From the NCBI GenBank assembly GCA_934650975.1, contig CAKUFW010000033.1, forward strand, positions 1 to 19,565: 19,565 bases of DNA. The letters are read 5' to 3'. Each line of letters starts with the position of its first letter. The stretch's first letter is position 1. A program made the position numbers and the translations under genes. The notes under the pieces were generated by a model. That model ran no database searches. It was not told where the DNA came from and saw only the letters and a program-made list of their open reading frames with translations. Shown piece by piece: positions 7,737 through 14,786 of the stretch. Origin of the DNA: an uncultured Collinsella sp. Its GTDB lineage: Bacteria; Actinomycetota; Coriobacteriia; Coriobacteriales; Coriobacteriaceae.

Positions 7737-7738
7737 TC

Positions 7739-8236
7739 ATGAGGATTTTTAGCCCCAAACGATATGTTGCCTCGGTCGATCGCATCGACCTCGATACCCT
7801 GTGGGCCGACGGCAAGCGAGCCATTCTGCTCGACCGCGACAACACCCTGGTTCCGCGTGATACCGAGCAGGTTCCCGCCGCGGTTTCCGCTTGGCTCCAA
7901 GCCGCCCATGCCAAGGGCTTTAAACTGTGTATGGTGTCCAATAACTGGCATCGCGACCAGGTCATGGCGTCTGCCCGCGAGCTGGGGCTCGAGGCCATCA
8001 GCCACGCCATGAAGCCGGCGCCGTTTGCCCTCAAGGCAGGACTTAAGCGCCTGGGTGCCACGGCCGACGAGGCTGTGCTGATCGGCGACCAGCTCTACAC
8101 GGACGTGTGGAGCGGCAATTTTGCCGGCGTTGACACTATCCTGGTAAAGCCGCAGGCAACTCAGGACCTGTGGTATACGCAGATCTTCCGCATCTTTGAG
8201 CGCCGGGCCCTGCGCGACCTTCCCTGCGAGGAATAG
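7739..8236 (+). CDS. yqeG: YqeG-family HAD phosphatase
   Basis: The 165-residue protein belongs to the HAD superfamily subfamily IIIA and resembles B. subtilis YqeG. Motif I is LLDRDNTLVPRD with D32 as nucleophile and D34 as general acid. Motif II is the Ser of MVSNNW, the motif III Lys is in the region FALKAGLKRL, and motif IV is IGDQLYTDVW (D117, D122). The reaction should be hydrolysis of a small phosphorylated compound, but the substrate is unknown. The ATG at 7739 lies 2 nt after the mltG stop and matches the expected N terminus (RIFSPKRYVAS). A TTG at 7727 in the same frame is a less likely alternative. In Firmicutes this family sits with aroE. Here it lies directly before aroK, which keeps a link with shikimate genes. 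Confidence 0.88.
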   Translation: MRIFSPKRYVASVDRIDLDTLWADGKRAILLDRDNTLVPRDTEQVPAAVSAWLQAAHAKGFKLCMVSNNWHRDQVMASARELGLEAISHAMKPAPFALKAGLKRLGATADEAVLIGDQLYTDVWSGNFAGVDTILVKPQATQDLWYTQIFRIFERRALRDLPCEE

Positions 8237-8244
8237 GTCTCGCC

Positions 8245-8778
8245 ATGTCCCAGCACACCAAACACGGCTGCGACCATATTTTCTTTATCGGCTTTTTGGG
8301 CGCGGGCAAGTCGACACTTGCACGCAACGTCGGCACCATGTTCAAGCGCCGATTCATCGATACCGACCGCCTGGTCGTGCGCCGGTGCGGCAAGTCGGTG
8401 ACCGAGATTTTCGAGACCGAGGGCGAGGATCGTTTCCGTGAGCTCGAGACCTCGGCGCTCCGTTCGCTCCAAAGCGAGCGCAGCCTGCTGGTTTCGTGTG
8501 GGGGCGGCATCGTCGAGACGCCGGTGAACATTGAGTTGATGCACGAGATGGGCACGTGCGTGTACCTCGAAGGAGACTTTGAGGACTCGATGCGCCAGAT
8601 TCGCCGCTCCGATACCCGGCCCGATTTCCGCTCGCCCGAGCATGCGGCGCGCTTGTTTGAGCACCGCCGCCCGCTGTATCGCCAAGCCGCCGATATAACC
8701 CTTGATATTCGCAACAAGTCCTTTGAGGACGTTTCCTACGTTTGTGCCGAGATGCTTTTGGAGCGTGGACTGCTATGA
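8245..8778 (+). CDS. aroK: Shikimate kinase
   Basis: This 177-residue P-loop kinase would phosphorylate shikimate at the 3-hydroxyl with ATP, the fifth step of aromatic amino-acid synthesis. Key residues are intact: Walker A GFLGAGKST (16-24), IDTDR with Asp39 and Asp41 for Mg2+ and shikimate, FRELE as the shikimate-binding Arg region, SCGGG (84-88), and the lid Arg in RRPLYRQAA. Length and order match AroK. It starts 8 nt after the YqeG-like gene. Its TGA overlaps the next ATG (ATGA), so it is translationally coupled to the AroB-like protein. Gluconate kinase is a conceivable alternative, but the FR and GGG motifs and the neighbourhood favour AroK. Confidence 0.92.
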   Translation: MSQHTKHGCDHIFFIGFLGAGKSTLARNVGTMFKRRFIDTDRLVVRRCGKSVTEIFETEGEDRFRELETSALRSLQSERSLLVSCGGGIVETPVNIELMHEMGTCVYLEGDFEDSMRQIRRSDTRPDFRSPEHAARLFEHRRPLYRQAADITLDIRNKSFEDVSYVCAEMLLERGLL

Positions 8779-9884
8779 TTCGCCGTCAACTTATCAATTT
8801 CCAAAACCGCAGCGTCGATGTCCGCGTCGGACTAGGCGCGTTCGAGGAACTGTCGCGCATGTTTGCCTCGGCGGTGGGCAAGCCCAAGCGTGCGATGGTG
8901 GTTTGGAACGCCGGAACGTCCGAGCGTTTTGGCGAGGTCGTCGAGCATGCGCTGGTCGACGCCGGTTTTGTCGTGTCGCAGCTCATCCTCGAGGTTTCGC
9001 CTGCCGGCGCTGCGCTTGCCGATGCCGATGCCGTCTTTGGTGCTTTGTCTGCTAACGGCATTACCTGCGACGATCTTGTTGTCGCCGTTGGCGACGCGGC
9101 GACCTGTTCGGTCGTTTGCTGGTGTGCCAACCAGTGGTGCGGTCGCACCGAGTGTGCCCTGCTGCCGACGACATTCGATGCCATGATCACGGTCGCGACG
9201 ACTATGGAGCCGCTCGTCGCTTCTGCGGCCAACGCGCTTCCCGCCATCGCATTCCGTCCCGAACCGGGCTTGGTCGTGTGCGACCTCGATCTTGTGCGCG
9301 AGGCCGACCCCGAGGACCTCAAGCGCGGATATGCCGTGCTCGTGGGCACCATGCTCTCCAGCAGCAAGTCGCGCTGGAATCAGTTTACCGAGACCGTCCC
9401 CGAGATTCTTGCGGGCGAGGAGGTTGCGCTCGTCAATGCCGTGCAGTGGTCCCAGACCGCGCGCAAGGACGTGCTCATGGCTACGAACCCGAGCGCCCGC
9501 CATGCGCTCGACTTTGGCAAGACAGGGGAGCGCACCCTGCGCGCCTGCCTGGGCGAAGCCGCGGCGCGGGTCCCCGCGTACCAGCTGCTGTCCGAGGGCA
9601 TGCGTTTTGAGGTGCGCCTTGCCCATGATGCTTGCGACTTCGATATTGATTACGTCTTTGAGGTCGACGACTGCCTGGAGGACTTTGGTATCGAGGAGCT
9701 CGCCTTTAATCTGGAGCCCGCTGCCTTTATTGCAGAGTTCCGCAAGCAGCAGTTTGCGCGCTCGAACCGCAGCATGTTGCCGCTGCCCGCGGCGCTTGGC
9801 GCCATTCGTCTGACGAACGTCGAGGACGAGGTTCTCGAGCGCCATGCCCAGGCCTACTTGGCCTCTCGTAAAGAACTTCTCTAA
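8775..9884 (+). CDS. 3-dehydroquinate synthase homologue lacking catalytic residues
   Basis: The 369-residue product aligns over its whole length with 3-dehydroquinate synthase (AroB), which turns DAHP into 3-dehydroquinate using NAD and a divalent metal. Framework matches include the N terminus (INFQNRSVDVRVGLGAF), LLPTTFDAM and VVCDLDLVREADPEDLKRGYA. The functional motifs are changed. The NAD loop GGGvvGD reads VGDAATC (105-111). The metal/substrate segment DSSVGGK after PTT is absent. AEVIK reads AVLVG (187-191). The metal-binding GHTFGHAIE reads GKTGERTLR from 248, and the HGEAVAIGM histidine is gone (LLSEGMRF). All three metal ligands appear lost, yet the frame is open and well formed. 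It is either a pseudoenzyme or a protein with a new role. The aroK-aroB order and 4-nt overlap support descent from a normal aroKB operon. Confidence 0.8.
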   Translation: MIRRQLINFQNRSVDVRVGLGAFEELSRMFASAVGKPKRAMVVWNAGTSERFGEVVEHALVDAGFVVSQLILEVSPAGAALADADAVFGALSANGITCDDLVVAVGDAATCSVVCWCANQWCGRTECALLPTTFDAMITVATTMEPLVASAANALPAIAFRPEPGLVVCDLDLVREADPEDLKRGYAVLVGTMLSSSKSRWNQFTETVPEILAGEEVALVNAVQWSQTARKDVLMATNPSARHALDFGKTGERTLRACLGEAAARVPAYQLLSEGMRFEVRLAHDACDFDIDYVFEVDDCLEDFGIEELAFNLEPAAFIAEFRKQQFARSNRSMLPLPAALGAIRLTNVEDEVLERHAQAYLASRKELL

Positions 9885-9890
9885 GATTTA

Positions 9891-9916
9891 TTGACATCCA
9901 TCGTCTTTCGTATCAT
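9891..9916 (+). promoter_or_regulatory. Possible pepP promoter
   Basis: A perfect TTGACA lies at 9891-9896 and TATCAT at 9911-9916, but the spacer is only 14 nt. Hexamers placed at 16-18 nt are poor. The true -10 element is therefore uncertain. Confidence 0.35.
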
Positions 9917-9921
9917 GTTGA

Positions 9922-9984
9922 GGGGCGGCTTTCCAATCGGTTACGGATCGCGCGTGATTCCGTTGCTCGGTTGAGGCCCGCCCC
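9922..9984 (+). other. Long structured hairpin between the aroB-like gene and pepP
   Basis: Three stacked helices can be paired by hand: 9922-9928 with 9978-9984 (7 GC-rich pairs), 9934-9939 with 9968-9973 (6 pairs, one G-U), and 9943-9949 with 9956-9963 (7 pairs, one bulged T). They are separated by short internal loops and capped by a 6-nt loop. The tail after it is only moderately T-rich (GTCTTTATT). It may be a terminator for the upstream operon or a structured pepP leader. It matches no riboswitch class I recognise. Confidence 0.55.
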
Positions 9985-10016
9985 GTCTTTATTGAGACAA
10001 CAAGAAAGGAATCTGC

Positions 10017-11147
10017 ATGTCTGAGTTTGCTGCCGGTCCTGCCGGTCGTATCGAGCGTGTCCGCGCCCTGATGGTCGAGCGCGGCTACGACGCTATCGTG
10101 GTGCGCGACGAGGCCAACCTTCGTTGGCTTACGGGCGTGAAGGGCGTCTTTGACTACACCTTCGAGTTCCCGCACGCCGCGTTTATTACGGCCGACCAGT
10201 GCCTGTTCCATACCGACTCGCGCTATCTCAACAGCTTTGAGGAGAACACGCCCGCCGGCAGCCCCTGGGTCTACGACATGGACGAGGGCACCATCCCCGG
10301 TTGGGTCGCCGGCAAGATCGCGGCCAACAAGTGCCGCGTCTGTGCTGTCGAGGACGACATGCAGATCAACTTCTACCAGGGTATTCAGCGTGGCCTGGAG
10401 GACCGCTCCGTCGCCTGCATGCTGCCGCTGATGCATGACGACATTCGCAAGATGCGCGCCATCAAGGACGCCGAGGAGATTGAGCTCATGCGCCATGCGC
10501 AGTCGATCACCGATGCCGCCTTCCAGCATATGCTCGGATTTATAAAACCCGGCATGACCGAGAAGCAGGTTCGCAACGAGCTCGAGAACTTTATGTTCGC
10601 CAACGGCGCCGACAGCCTGGCCTTTGGCTCCATCGTGGCGAGCGGCCCCAATACCGCCAACCCGCATGCCGTCCCGAGCGACCGCGTGATCGAGAAGGGC
10701 GACTTCGTTCTCATGGATTATGGCGCGGGCTACTGCGACTATCGCTCCGACATGACCCGTACCGTTGTAATGGGCGAGCCCACGCCCGAGCAGCTCGACC
10801 TGTACGCGCTCGTGCGCCGCACGCACGAGGAGTGCGTCGCCGCCATCCATCCGGGCGTCGAGGGCAACGACATTTTCAAGCTTTCCAAGAAGATCATCGG
10901 CGATGCCGGCTATGGCGACTACTACAACCATGGCCTGGGCCACGGCGTCGGTATCGACATTCACGAGCTGCCCAACTTCAACCGCAGCAAGAATATCATC
11001 GAGGTCGGCTCGGTTGTCACCATGGAGCCCGGCGTCTACCTGCCCGGCGTGGGCGGCGTGCGCCTGGAGGATTACGGTGTCGTCACCGAGAACGGCTACG
11101 AGCCCTTCACCAAGACCCCGCATGACCTTCACGTCATTGACTGCTAG
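10017..11147 (+). CDS. pepP: M24-family Xaa-Pro aminopeptidase
   Basis: The 376-residue metallopeptidase would remove N-terminal residues next to proline in the cytoplasm. It has the two-part layout of the family: a creatinase-like N-terminal domain (about 1-135) and a pita-bread catalytic domain from about 140. All five dinuclear-metal ligands are present: D234 in LMDYGAGYCDY, D245 in YRSDMTRT, H309 in GHGVGIDIHE, E337 in VTMEPGVYLPG and E351 in RLEDYG. The ATG at 10017 is preceded by AAGAAAGGA. The gene lies just before efp, a conserved order in Gram-positive bacteria, but a strong terminator separates the two here. The exact dipeptide preference cannot be read from sequence. Confidence 0.94.
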   Translation: MSEFAAGPAGRIERVRALMVERGYDAIVVRDEANLRWLTGVKGVFDYTFEFPHAAFITADQCLFHTDSRYLNSFEENTPAGSPWVYDMDEGTIPGWVAGKIAANKCRVCAVEDDMQINFYQGIQRGLEDRSVACMLPLMHDDIRKMRAIKDAEEIELMRHAQSITDAAFQHMLGFIKPGMTEKQVRNELENFMFANGADSLAFGSIVASGPNTANPHAVPSDRVIEKGDFVLMDYGAGYCDYRSDMTRTVVMGEPTPEQLDLYALVRRTHEECVAAIHPGVEGNDIFKLSKKIIGDAGYGDYYNHGLGHGVGIDIHELPNFNRSKNIIEVGSVVTMEPGVYLPGVGGVRLEDYGVVTENGYEPFTKTPHDLHVIDC

Positions 11148-11169
11148 CCCATTTCGATAGATTTTTGGG

Positions 11170-11212
11170 GCGGGGCGTCCGAAATGATTCGGGCGCCCCG
11201 CGTTCTCTTTTT
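11170..11212 (+). terminator. Strong Rho-independent terminator after pepP
   Basis: A 14-bp stem (11170-11183 with 11188-11201, one G-U pair) closes a 4-nt ATGA loop, and a T-rich tail follows (11203-11212). It lies 22 nt past the pepP stop. Confidence 0.9.
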
Positions 11213-11243
11213 ATGCGCTCGCTGCAGCCGCCGTCTGCAAGTG

Positions 11244-11249
11244 TATAAT
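11244..11249 (+). promoter_or_regulatory. -10 box of the efp promoter
   Basis: A perfect TATAAT lies about 57 nt upstream of the efp ATG. The -35 position at 17 nt spacing (11221-11226, GCTGCA) is a poor match. Transcription would start near 11256, giving a leader of about 50 nt, and this promoter could serve the run from efp to recN. Confidence 0.55.
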
Positions 11250-11306
11250 TTCGGTCGTATGTAATTTGGACGCTCGTGCGTTCTGCCCATAACAAGAAAG
11301 GTCGCT

Positions 11307-11870
11307 ATGCCTACCATTTCTACCGCCGACTTCAAGAACGGCCTCGGTCTCCGCATTAAAGACAAGGTCTACACCATCGTCGAGTTCCAGCATGTCAAGC
11401 CGGGCAAGGGCGGCGCGTTCGTGCGCTACAAGACCCGCGACATCAAGAGCGGCCGCGTCGTCGAGAACACCTGCAACGCCGGCACCAAGTTCGAGAGCGT
11501 CATGCTCACCACCCGTGAGTTCCAGTACCTCTACAACGATGGCACCGACTACATCTTCATGGACAACGAGTCCTATGAGCAGGTTCCCGTTCCCGAGGAC
11601 ATGGTGGGCGAGAACTCCAAGTGGCTGCGCGAGAACGACATCTGCCAGCTGCTCTTCGCTGACGATGAGCTCATGGGTGTGACCCCGCCGATGTTCATCG
11701 AGACCACCATCGTCCAGACCGACCCGGGCTTTAAGGGCGATACCGTCCAGGGTTCCACCAAGCCGGCCACGATCGACACCGGCGCTGTCATCCAGGTCCC
11801 CATGTACCTCAACGAGGGCGAGGTCATCAAGGTTGACACCCGCGACGGCAAGTTCGTCTCCCGCGTCTAG
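11307..11870 (+). CDS. efp: Translation elongation factor P
   Basis: EF-P binds between the P and E sites and rescues ribosomes stalled on polyproline. The 187-residue length and three-domain layout are standard: a KOW-like domain I (1-65), an OB domain II (about 67-128, EYLYNDG...YIFMDNESYEQ type) and domain III (about 130-187) ending in KVDTRDGKFVSRV. The tip loop reads KPGKGGAF, so the modifiable residue is Lys34. This is compatible with lysylation-type or aminopentanol-type modification, or none, and excludes the Arg/rhamnose type. No modification enzyme gene is in this window. GAAAGG lies 5 nt before the ATG. Confidence 0.97.
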   Translation: MPTISTADFKNGLGLRIKDKVYTIVEFQHVKPGKGGAFVRYKTRDIKSGRVVENTCNAGTKFESVMLTTREFQYLYNDGTDYIFMDNESYEQVPVPEDMVGENSKWLRENDICQLLFADDELMGVTPPMFIETTIVQTDPGFKGDTVQGSTKPATIDTGAVIQVPMYLNEGEVIKVDTRDGKFVSRV

Positions 11871-11894
11871 CAACCAACTCTTCTAGGAGGACTC

Positions 11895-12257
11895 ATGCCC
11901 CAGGAAATCAAGATTGACGGCATCGGCATTTCGCCCGATGTTCTGACCGCCATCGTCTCGCGCGCCGTGTCGGATGTCGAGGGCATCGCCTCCGTTGGCG
12001 TCAAGGACCTTGCCACCAACCTTGTCTCCATGATGCTCTCGTCCAAGGCCCCGGCTTCCGAGCCGGCGGTCGAGGCCGAGGTCGTCGGCGACAAGCTCGC
12101 ACTCACCGTGCGTGTCGTGGTGTTCTTTGGCTATCCGTTCAAGAAACTCGCCGAGGCCGTTCGCGCCGCCGTGGTCGTCGCCATCGATGCCCAGGTGGGC
12201 GTCGAGGTCGAGCGCGTTGACGTTTGCATCGACGGCCTCGTTTTCCCCAAGGAGTAA
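11895..12257 (+). CDS. Asp23/Gls24 family envelope stress protein (YqhY type)
   Basis: The 120-residue protein matches the Asp23 family: an N-terminal strand, then ISPDVLTAIVSRAVSDVEGIASV (first helix and V-x-G-V), a variable middle, and LALTVRVVVFFGYPFKKLAEAVR leading into the second helix, ending with VERVDVCIDGLVFP. Family proteins are linked to cell-wall stress and to lipid metabolism (YqhY in B. subtilis). They are small and soluble and may associate with a membrane anchor, though no AmaP-type anchor is encoded here. It begins 24 nt after efp with a strong AGGAGG site. Its place between efp and nusB is the conserved one for yqhY. Confidence 0.88.
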   Translation: MPQEIKIDGIGISPDVLTAIVSRAVSDVEGIASVGVKDLATNLVSMMLSSKAPASEPAVEAEVVGDKLALTVRVVVFFGYPFKKLAEAVRAAVVVAIDAQVGVEVERVDVCIDGLVFPKE

Positions 12258-12260
12258 CCT

Positions 12261-12848
12261 TTGAGCCTTAAGGTTTATCGCGGGCGTACGCTTGCCCGCA
12301 GTCAGGCGCTGCAGCTGCTGTTCCAGGCCGAGGCCACGGACAGCCCGCTCGAGCGCGTCCTCGAGGGCGATTTCCTGATCTCGAAGGGTCCCCTCGACCC
12401 CTATGCGCTGGAGCTTTGTCGCGGTGCCTACGAGCATATCGATCGCATCGACTGTGCCCTTCGCGCCGTCGCCAAGAACTGGGATCTTATGCGCATGCCC
12501 GGCGCCGACCGTAACCTGCTGCGCATCGCCGTCTACGAGATGCGCTTCCTCACCGATGAGGAGGTTTCGGACGCTATCGTGATCAATGAGGCCGTCGAGA
12601 TCGCCAAGGCTTATGGTACCGACCAGTCCGCATCGTTTGTCAACGGCGTGCTGGGCAAGATCGCTCGCAGCGAGGAGCTGCCGGGCGAGGACCTGTACCA
12701 AGAGCTGCTGGCCGAGGATCGTGCTCGCGAGGAGGCACAGGCTGCTGAGGCGGCCGCCAAGGTCGCTGCGGCTCAGGCTGCCGCCGGTGTGCTTGCCGAT
12801 GATGCGGACGCTGTTGAGGCCGTCGAGGCCGACTCCGTCGAGGAGTAG
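12261..12848 (+). CDS. nusB: Transcription antitermination factor NusB with C-terminal extension
   Basis: NusB pairs with NusE (S10) on boxA RNA during rRNA antitermination. The core spans about residues 1-150: RTLARSQALQLLFQAEATD at the N terminus, then the RNLLRIAVYEMRFL and AIVINEAVEIAKAYG motifs and SASFVNGVLGKIA. The start is TTG 12261, with AAGGAG six bases upstream, 3 nt after the Asp23-family stop. The total of 195 residues exceeds the usual 130-150. The surplus is a C-terminal tail rich in Ala, Glu and Asp with no visible fold. It probably does not affect RNA binding. xseB follows directly, where xseA is often found. Confidence 0.93.
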   Translation: MSLKVYRGRTLARSQALQLLFQAEATDSPLERVLEGDFLISKGPLDPYALELCRGAYEHIDRIDCALRAVAKNWDLMRMPGADRNLLRIAVYEMRFLTDEEVSDAIVINEAVEIAKAYGTDQSASFVNGVLGKIARSEELPGEDLYQELLAEDRAREEAQAAEAAAKVAAAQAAAGVLADDADAVEAVEADSVEE

Positions 12849-12850
12849 CC

Positions 12851-13117
12851 ATGCCAGAGGGTTCCGTCCGTAACTTCGATGAGATCTCGGATCGCCTGGA
12901 CCAGATCATCGCTACCGTTCGCTCCAAGGATACGTCCCTGGAGCGTTCGCTCGATTTGTTTGACGAGGCGATCGAGCTAGGCTCCCGTGCGGTCGATATG
13001 GTCGACAAGTTTGAGCTGACGCCGCGTGAGGCCGACAAGCTCGAGCGGGAATACGATGAGGACGCGGCAAACGAATCCCAGGATAGGCAGGCCGCGTCTC
13101 CGGATACGAATGGTTGA
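12851..13117 (+). CDS. xseB: Exodeoxyribonuclease VII small subunit
   Basis: The 88-residue XseB has the short two-helix pattern of the family: FDEISDRLDQIIATV, then LERSLDLFDEAIELGSRAV. A polar, probably disordered tail of about 30 residues follows. XseB chains wrap the XseA catalytic subunit to form exonuclease VII, which degrades single-stranded DNA from either end. XseA is not encoded in this window, although it normally lies immediately upstream. The start at 12851 follows the nusB stop by two bases. The stop overlaps the tlyA start as TGATG. Confidence 0.9.
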   Translation: MPEGSVRNFDEISDRLDQIIATVRSKDTSLERSLDLFDEAIELGSRAVDMVDKFELTPREADKLEREYDEDAANESQDRQAASPDTNG

Positions 13118-13929
13118 TGGCATTCATGAAACGTGTGCGTCTTGATGACGAACTGATTTCACAGGGCATCTGCGCCGATCGCGCGGATGCCCTTCGCACT
13201 CTTATGGCCGGCTTGGTCTCGAGCGGTGGTGAGCGCTTGACCTCTCCGGGGCTCAAGGTGACGCCGGGCCTGCCACTGCATGTGAAGGGGCGCATCCCCT
13301 ACGTTGGTCGCGGTGGTCTTAAGCTCGAGGGCGCACTCGATGCGTTTGGCATCGATCCGACGGACCTTGCCTGCCTGGATGTGGGGTGCTCTACCGGCGG
13401 CTTTACCGATTGCCTGCTCAAGCGTGGTGCTGCGACCGTTGTCTCGGTCGATGTGGGCCGCGCCCAGTTTGATTGGTCGCTGCGCCAGGACGATCGCGTG
13501 ACGCTCCACGAGCGCACCAACGTGACGCAGTTGCCTGAGCTGGGTTATGCCAGCGCCATCGACTTGGCTGTGTGCGATGTTTCGTTTACGAGCATTGCGA
13601 ACATCATCGACGCCGTGCTGGTGTGCCTGAAGTCTTCGGGTTCGTTCTGTACGCTCGTAAAGCCGCAGTTTGAGGCTCCGGCAGCGCTGGTGGGCGAGGG
13701 CGGTATCGTGACAGATCCTGCCGTCCGCCGCGATACGCTCGTGGCGGCGATTGAGCTCTTTGCCGCAAAGGGTTTGTTACCGCTTGACGTGTGCGTGTCG
13801 CCCATCCATGGCGCCAAGGGCAACGTAGAGTTTTTCCTGTACGGCACGAGGTTTGCCCCCGGCGAGCGCTCCGATGACGAGTTGCAATCCCAGGTATCGG
13901 GTTTGAGCGAGAAAGCTGCAACGCTATGA
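13117..13929 (+). CDS. tlyA: TlyA-family rRNA 2'-O-methyltransferase
   Basis: The 270-residue protein has an N-terminal S4 RNA-binding domain (RVRLDDELISQGICADRADA, about 4-63) and a C-terminal FtsJ-like methyltransferase domain. The linker holds the family mark YVGRGGLKLEGAL. The SAM site is LDVGCSTGGFTDCLL (from L87), followed by the VVSVDVGRAQFDW strand and helix. Family members methylate ribose in 16S and 23S rRNA (C1409/C1920 in M. tuberculosis, which gives capreomycin sensitivity); some are called hemolysins for historical reasons. The ATG 13117 start overlaps the xseB stop. TTG 13114 and ATG 13126 are alternatives. The gene is coupled to nadK by an ATGA overlap, as in other Gram-positive clusters. 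Confidence 0.93.
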   Translation: MAFMKRVRLDDELISQGICADRADALRTLMAGLVSSGGERLTSPGLKVTPGLPLHVKGRIPYVGRGGLKLEGALDAFGIDPTDLACLDVGCSTGGFTDCLLKRGAATVVSVDVGRAQFDWSLRQDDRVTLHERTNVTQLPELGYASAIDLAVCDVSFTSIANIIDAVLVCLKSSGSFCTLVKPQFEAPAALVGEGGIVTDPAVRRDTLVAAIELFAAKGLLPLDVCVSPIHGAKGNVEFFLYGTRFAPGERSDDELQSQVSGLSEKAATL

Positions 13930-14786
13930 AGGTCTTTCTGGTTCCCAATTACTACAAGCAAGAGGCGGTCGAGAGCGGCCTGATGCTCGAGCTTTGGCTG
14001 ACGCGCCAGGGCTACGAGGTCGCATGGGCGGCCGATCAGCGCTCGAAGATTCAGAGCGCGCCCGATGTCGACGATGCCGACCTGGTCATTACGCTCGGCG
14101 GCGACGGCACGCTGCTGCGCGCCGCCCGCATTCTCAACTACCGTGAGATTCCCATTTTGGGTCTTTCCTATGGTCACCTGGGCTTTTTGACGGCGGCCAG
14201 TCCCGAGGAACGCGACGTTTTGCAGGTTGTGAGCGATGCCCTGTCCGGTGAGCTCCACGTGAGTCGCCGCGCCACGATCGCCGCAGACATCGTTTCCGTG
14301 CGTGAGGACGGCACGAAGGACGTCGTGCGTTCGTTCGCCCTCAACGACATGGCGCTCACACGTGGGCCCTTGTCCGATATGGTCGAGTTCGACATCACCG
14401 TGTCGGGCCACCATATCGATCGCCTGCGCGGCGACGGTGTCGTTGTGTCTACGGCGACCGGCTCTACGGGCTATGCGCTGAGCGCCGGCGGCCCCATCGT
14501 CAGCCCTGATTACACGGGTATGGTTTGCGTGCCCATCGCGCCGCACACCATTCAAGCTCGCGCTTTCTTGACTTCGCCAAGTGATGTCGTCGAGATCTTT
14601 ATGTCCGACGACCGCCCGAGTGTGCCTGCCATCGCTATCGACGGACAGTTTATTACCTGCGACGGCACGGTCGAGAGCGTGGCCGTGCGTCGCGGTCCCG
14701 GCGATGTGCTGCTGCTCGACTATGGCCCCGAGAGCTTCTATAACTCGGTGAGCCGCGTATTCTACGGAGTTCGTCATGATCGATGA
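13926..14786 (+). CDS. nadK: NAD kinase
   Basis: The 286-residue enzyme phosphorylates NAD to NADP with ATP or polyphosphate. It has the GGDGT motif (58-62, catalytic D60), LGLSYGHLGFLT for the next substrate-binding loop, and TATGSTGYALSAGGP, the second diagnostic motif. The conserved NE of the substrate-binding strand reads ND here (LNDMALTRG), a conservative change. The fold looks complete to the C terminus. The start ATG 13926 overlaps the tlyA stop by 4 nt, and the end overlaps the recN start by 11 nt, so tlyA-nadK-recN are one coupled unit. No argR lies between nadK and recN, unlike many Gram-positive genomes. Confidence 0.95.
   Translation: MKVFLVPNYYKQEAVESGLMLELWLTRQGYEVAWAADQRSKIQSAPDVDDADLVITLGGDGTLLRAARILNYREIPILGLSYGHLGFLTAASPEERDVLQVVSDALSGELHVSRRATIAADIVSVREDGTKDVVRSFALNDMALTRGPLSDMVEFDITVSGHHIDRLRGDGVVVSTATGSTGYALSAGGPIVSPDYTGMVCVPIAPHTIQARAFLTSPSDVVEIFMSDDRPSVPAIAIDGQFITCDGTVESVAVRRGPGDVLLLDYGPESFYNSVSRVFYGVRHDR

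Noticed and set aside
8775..9884. Reading the AroB-like gene as a pseudogene
   Set aside because: The frame is full length with a normal start, coupled to aroK, without stops or frameshifts, and framework motifs remain. A maintained non-catalytic or repurposed protein fits better than decay.
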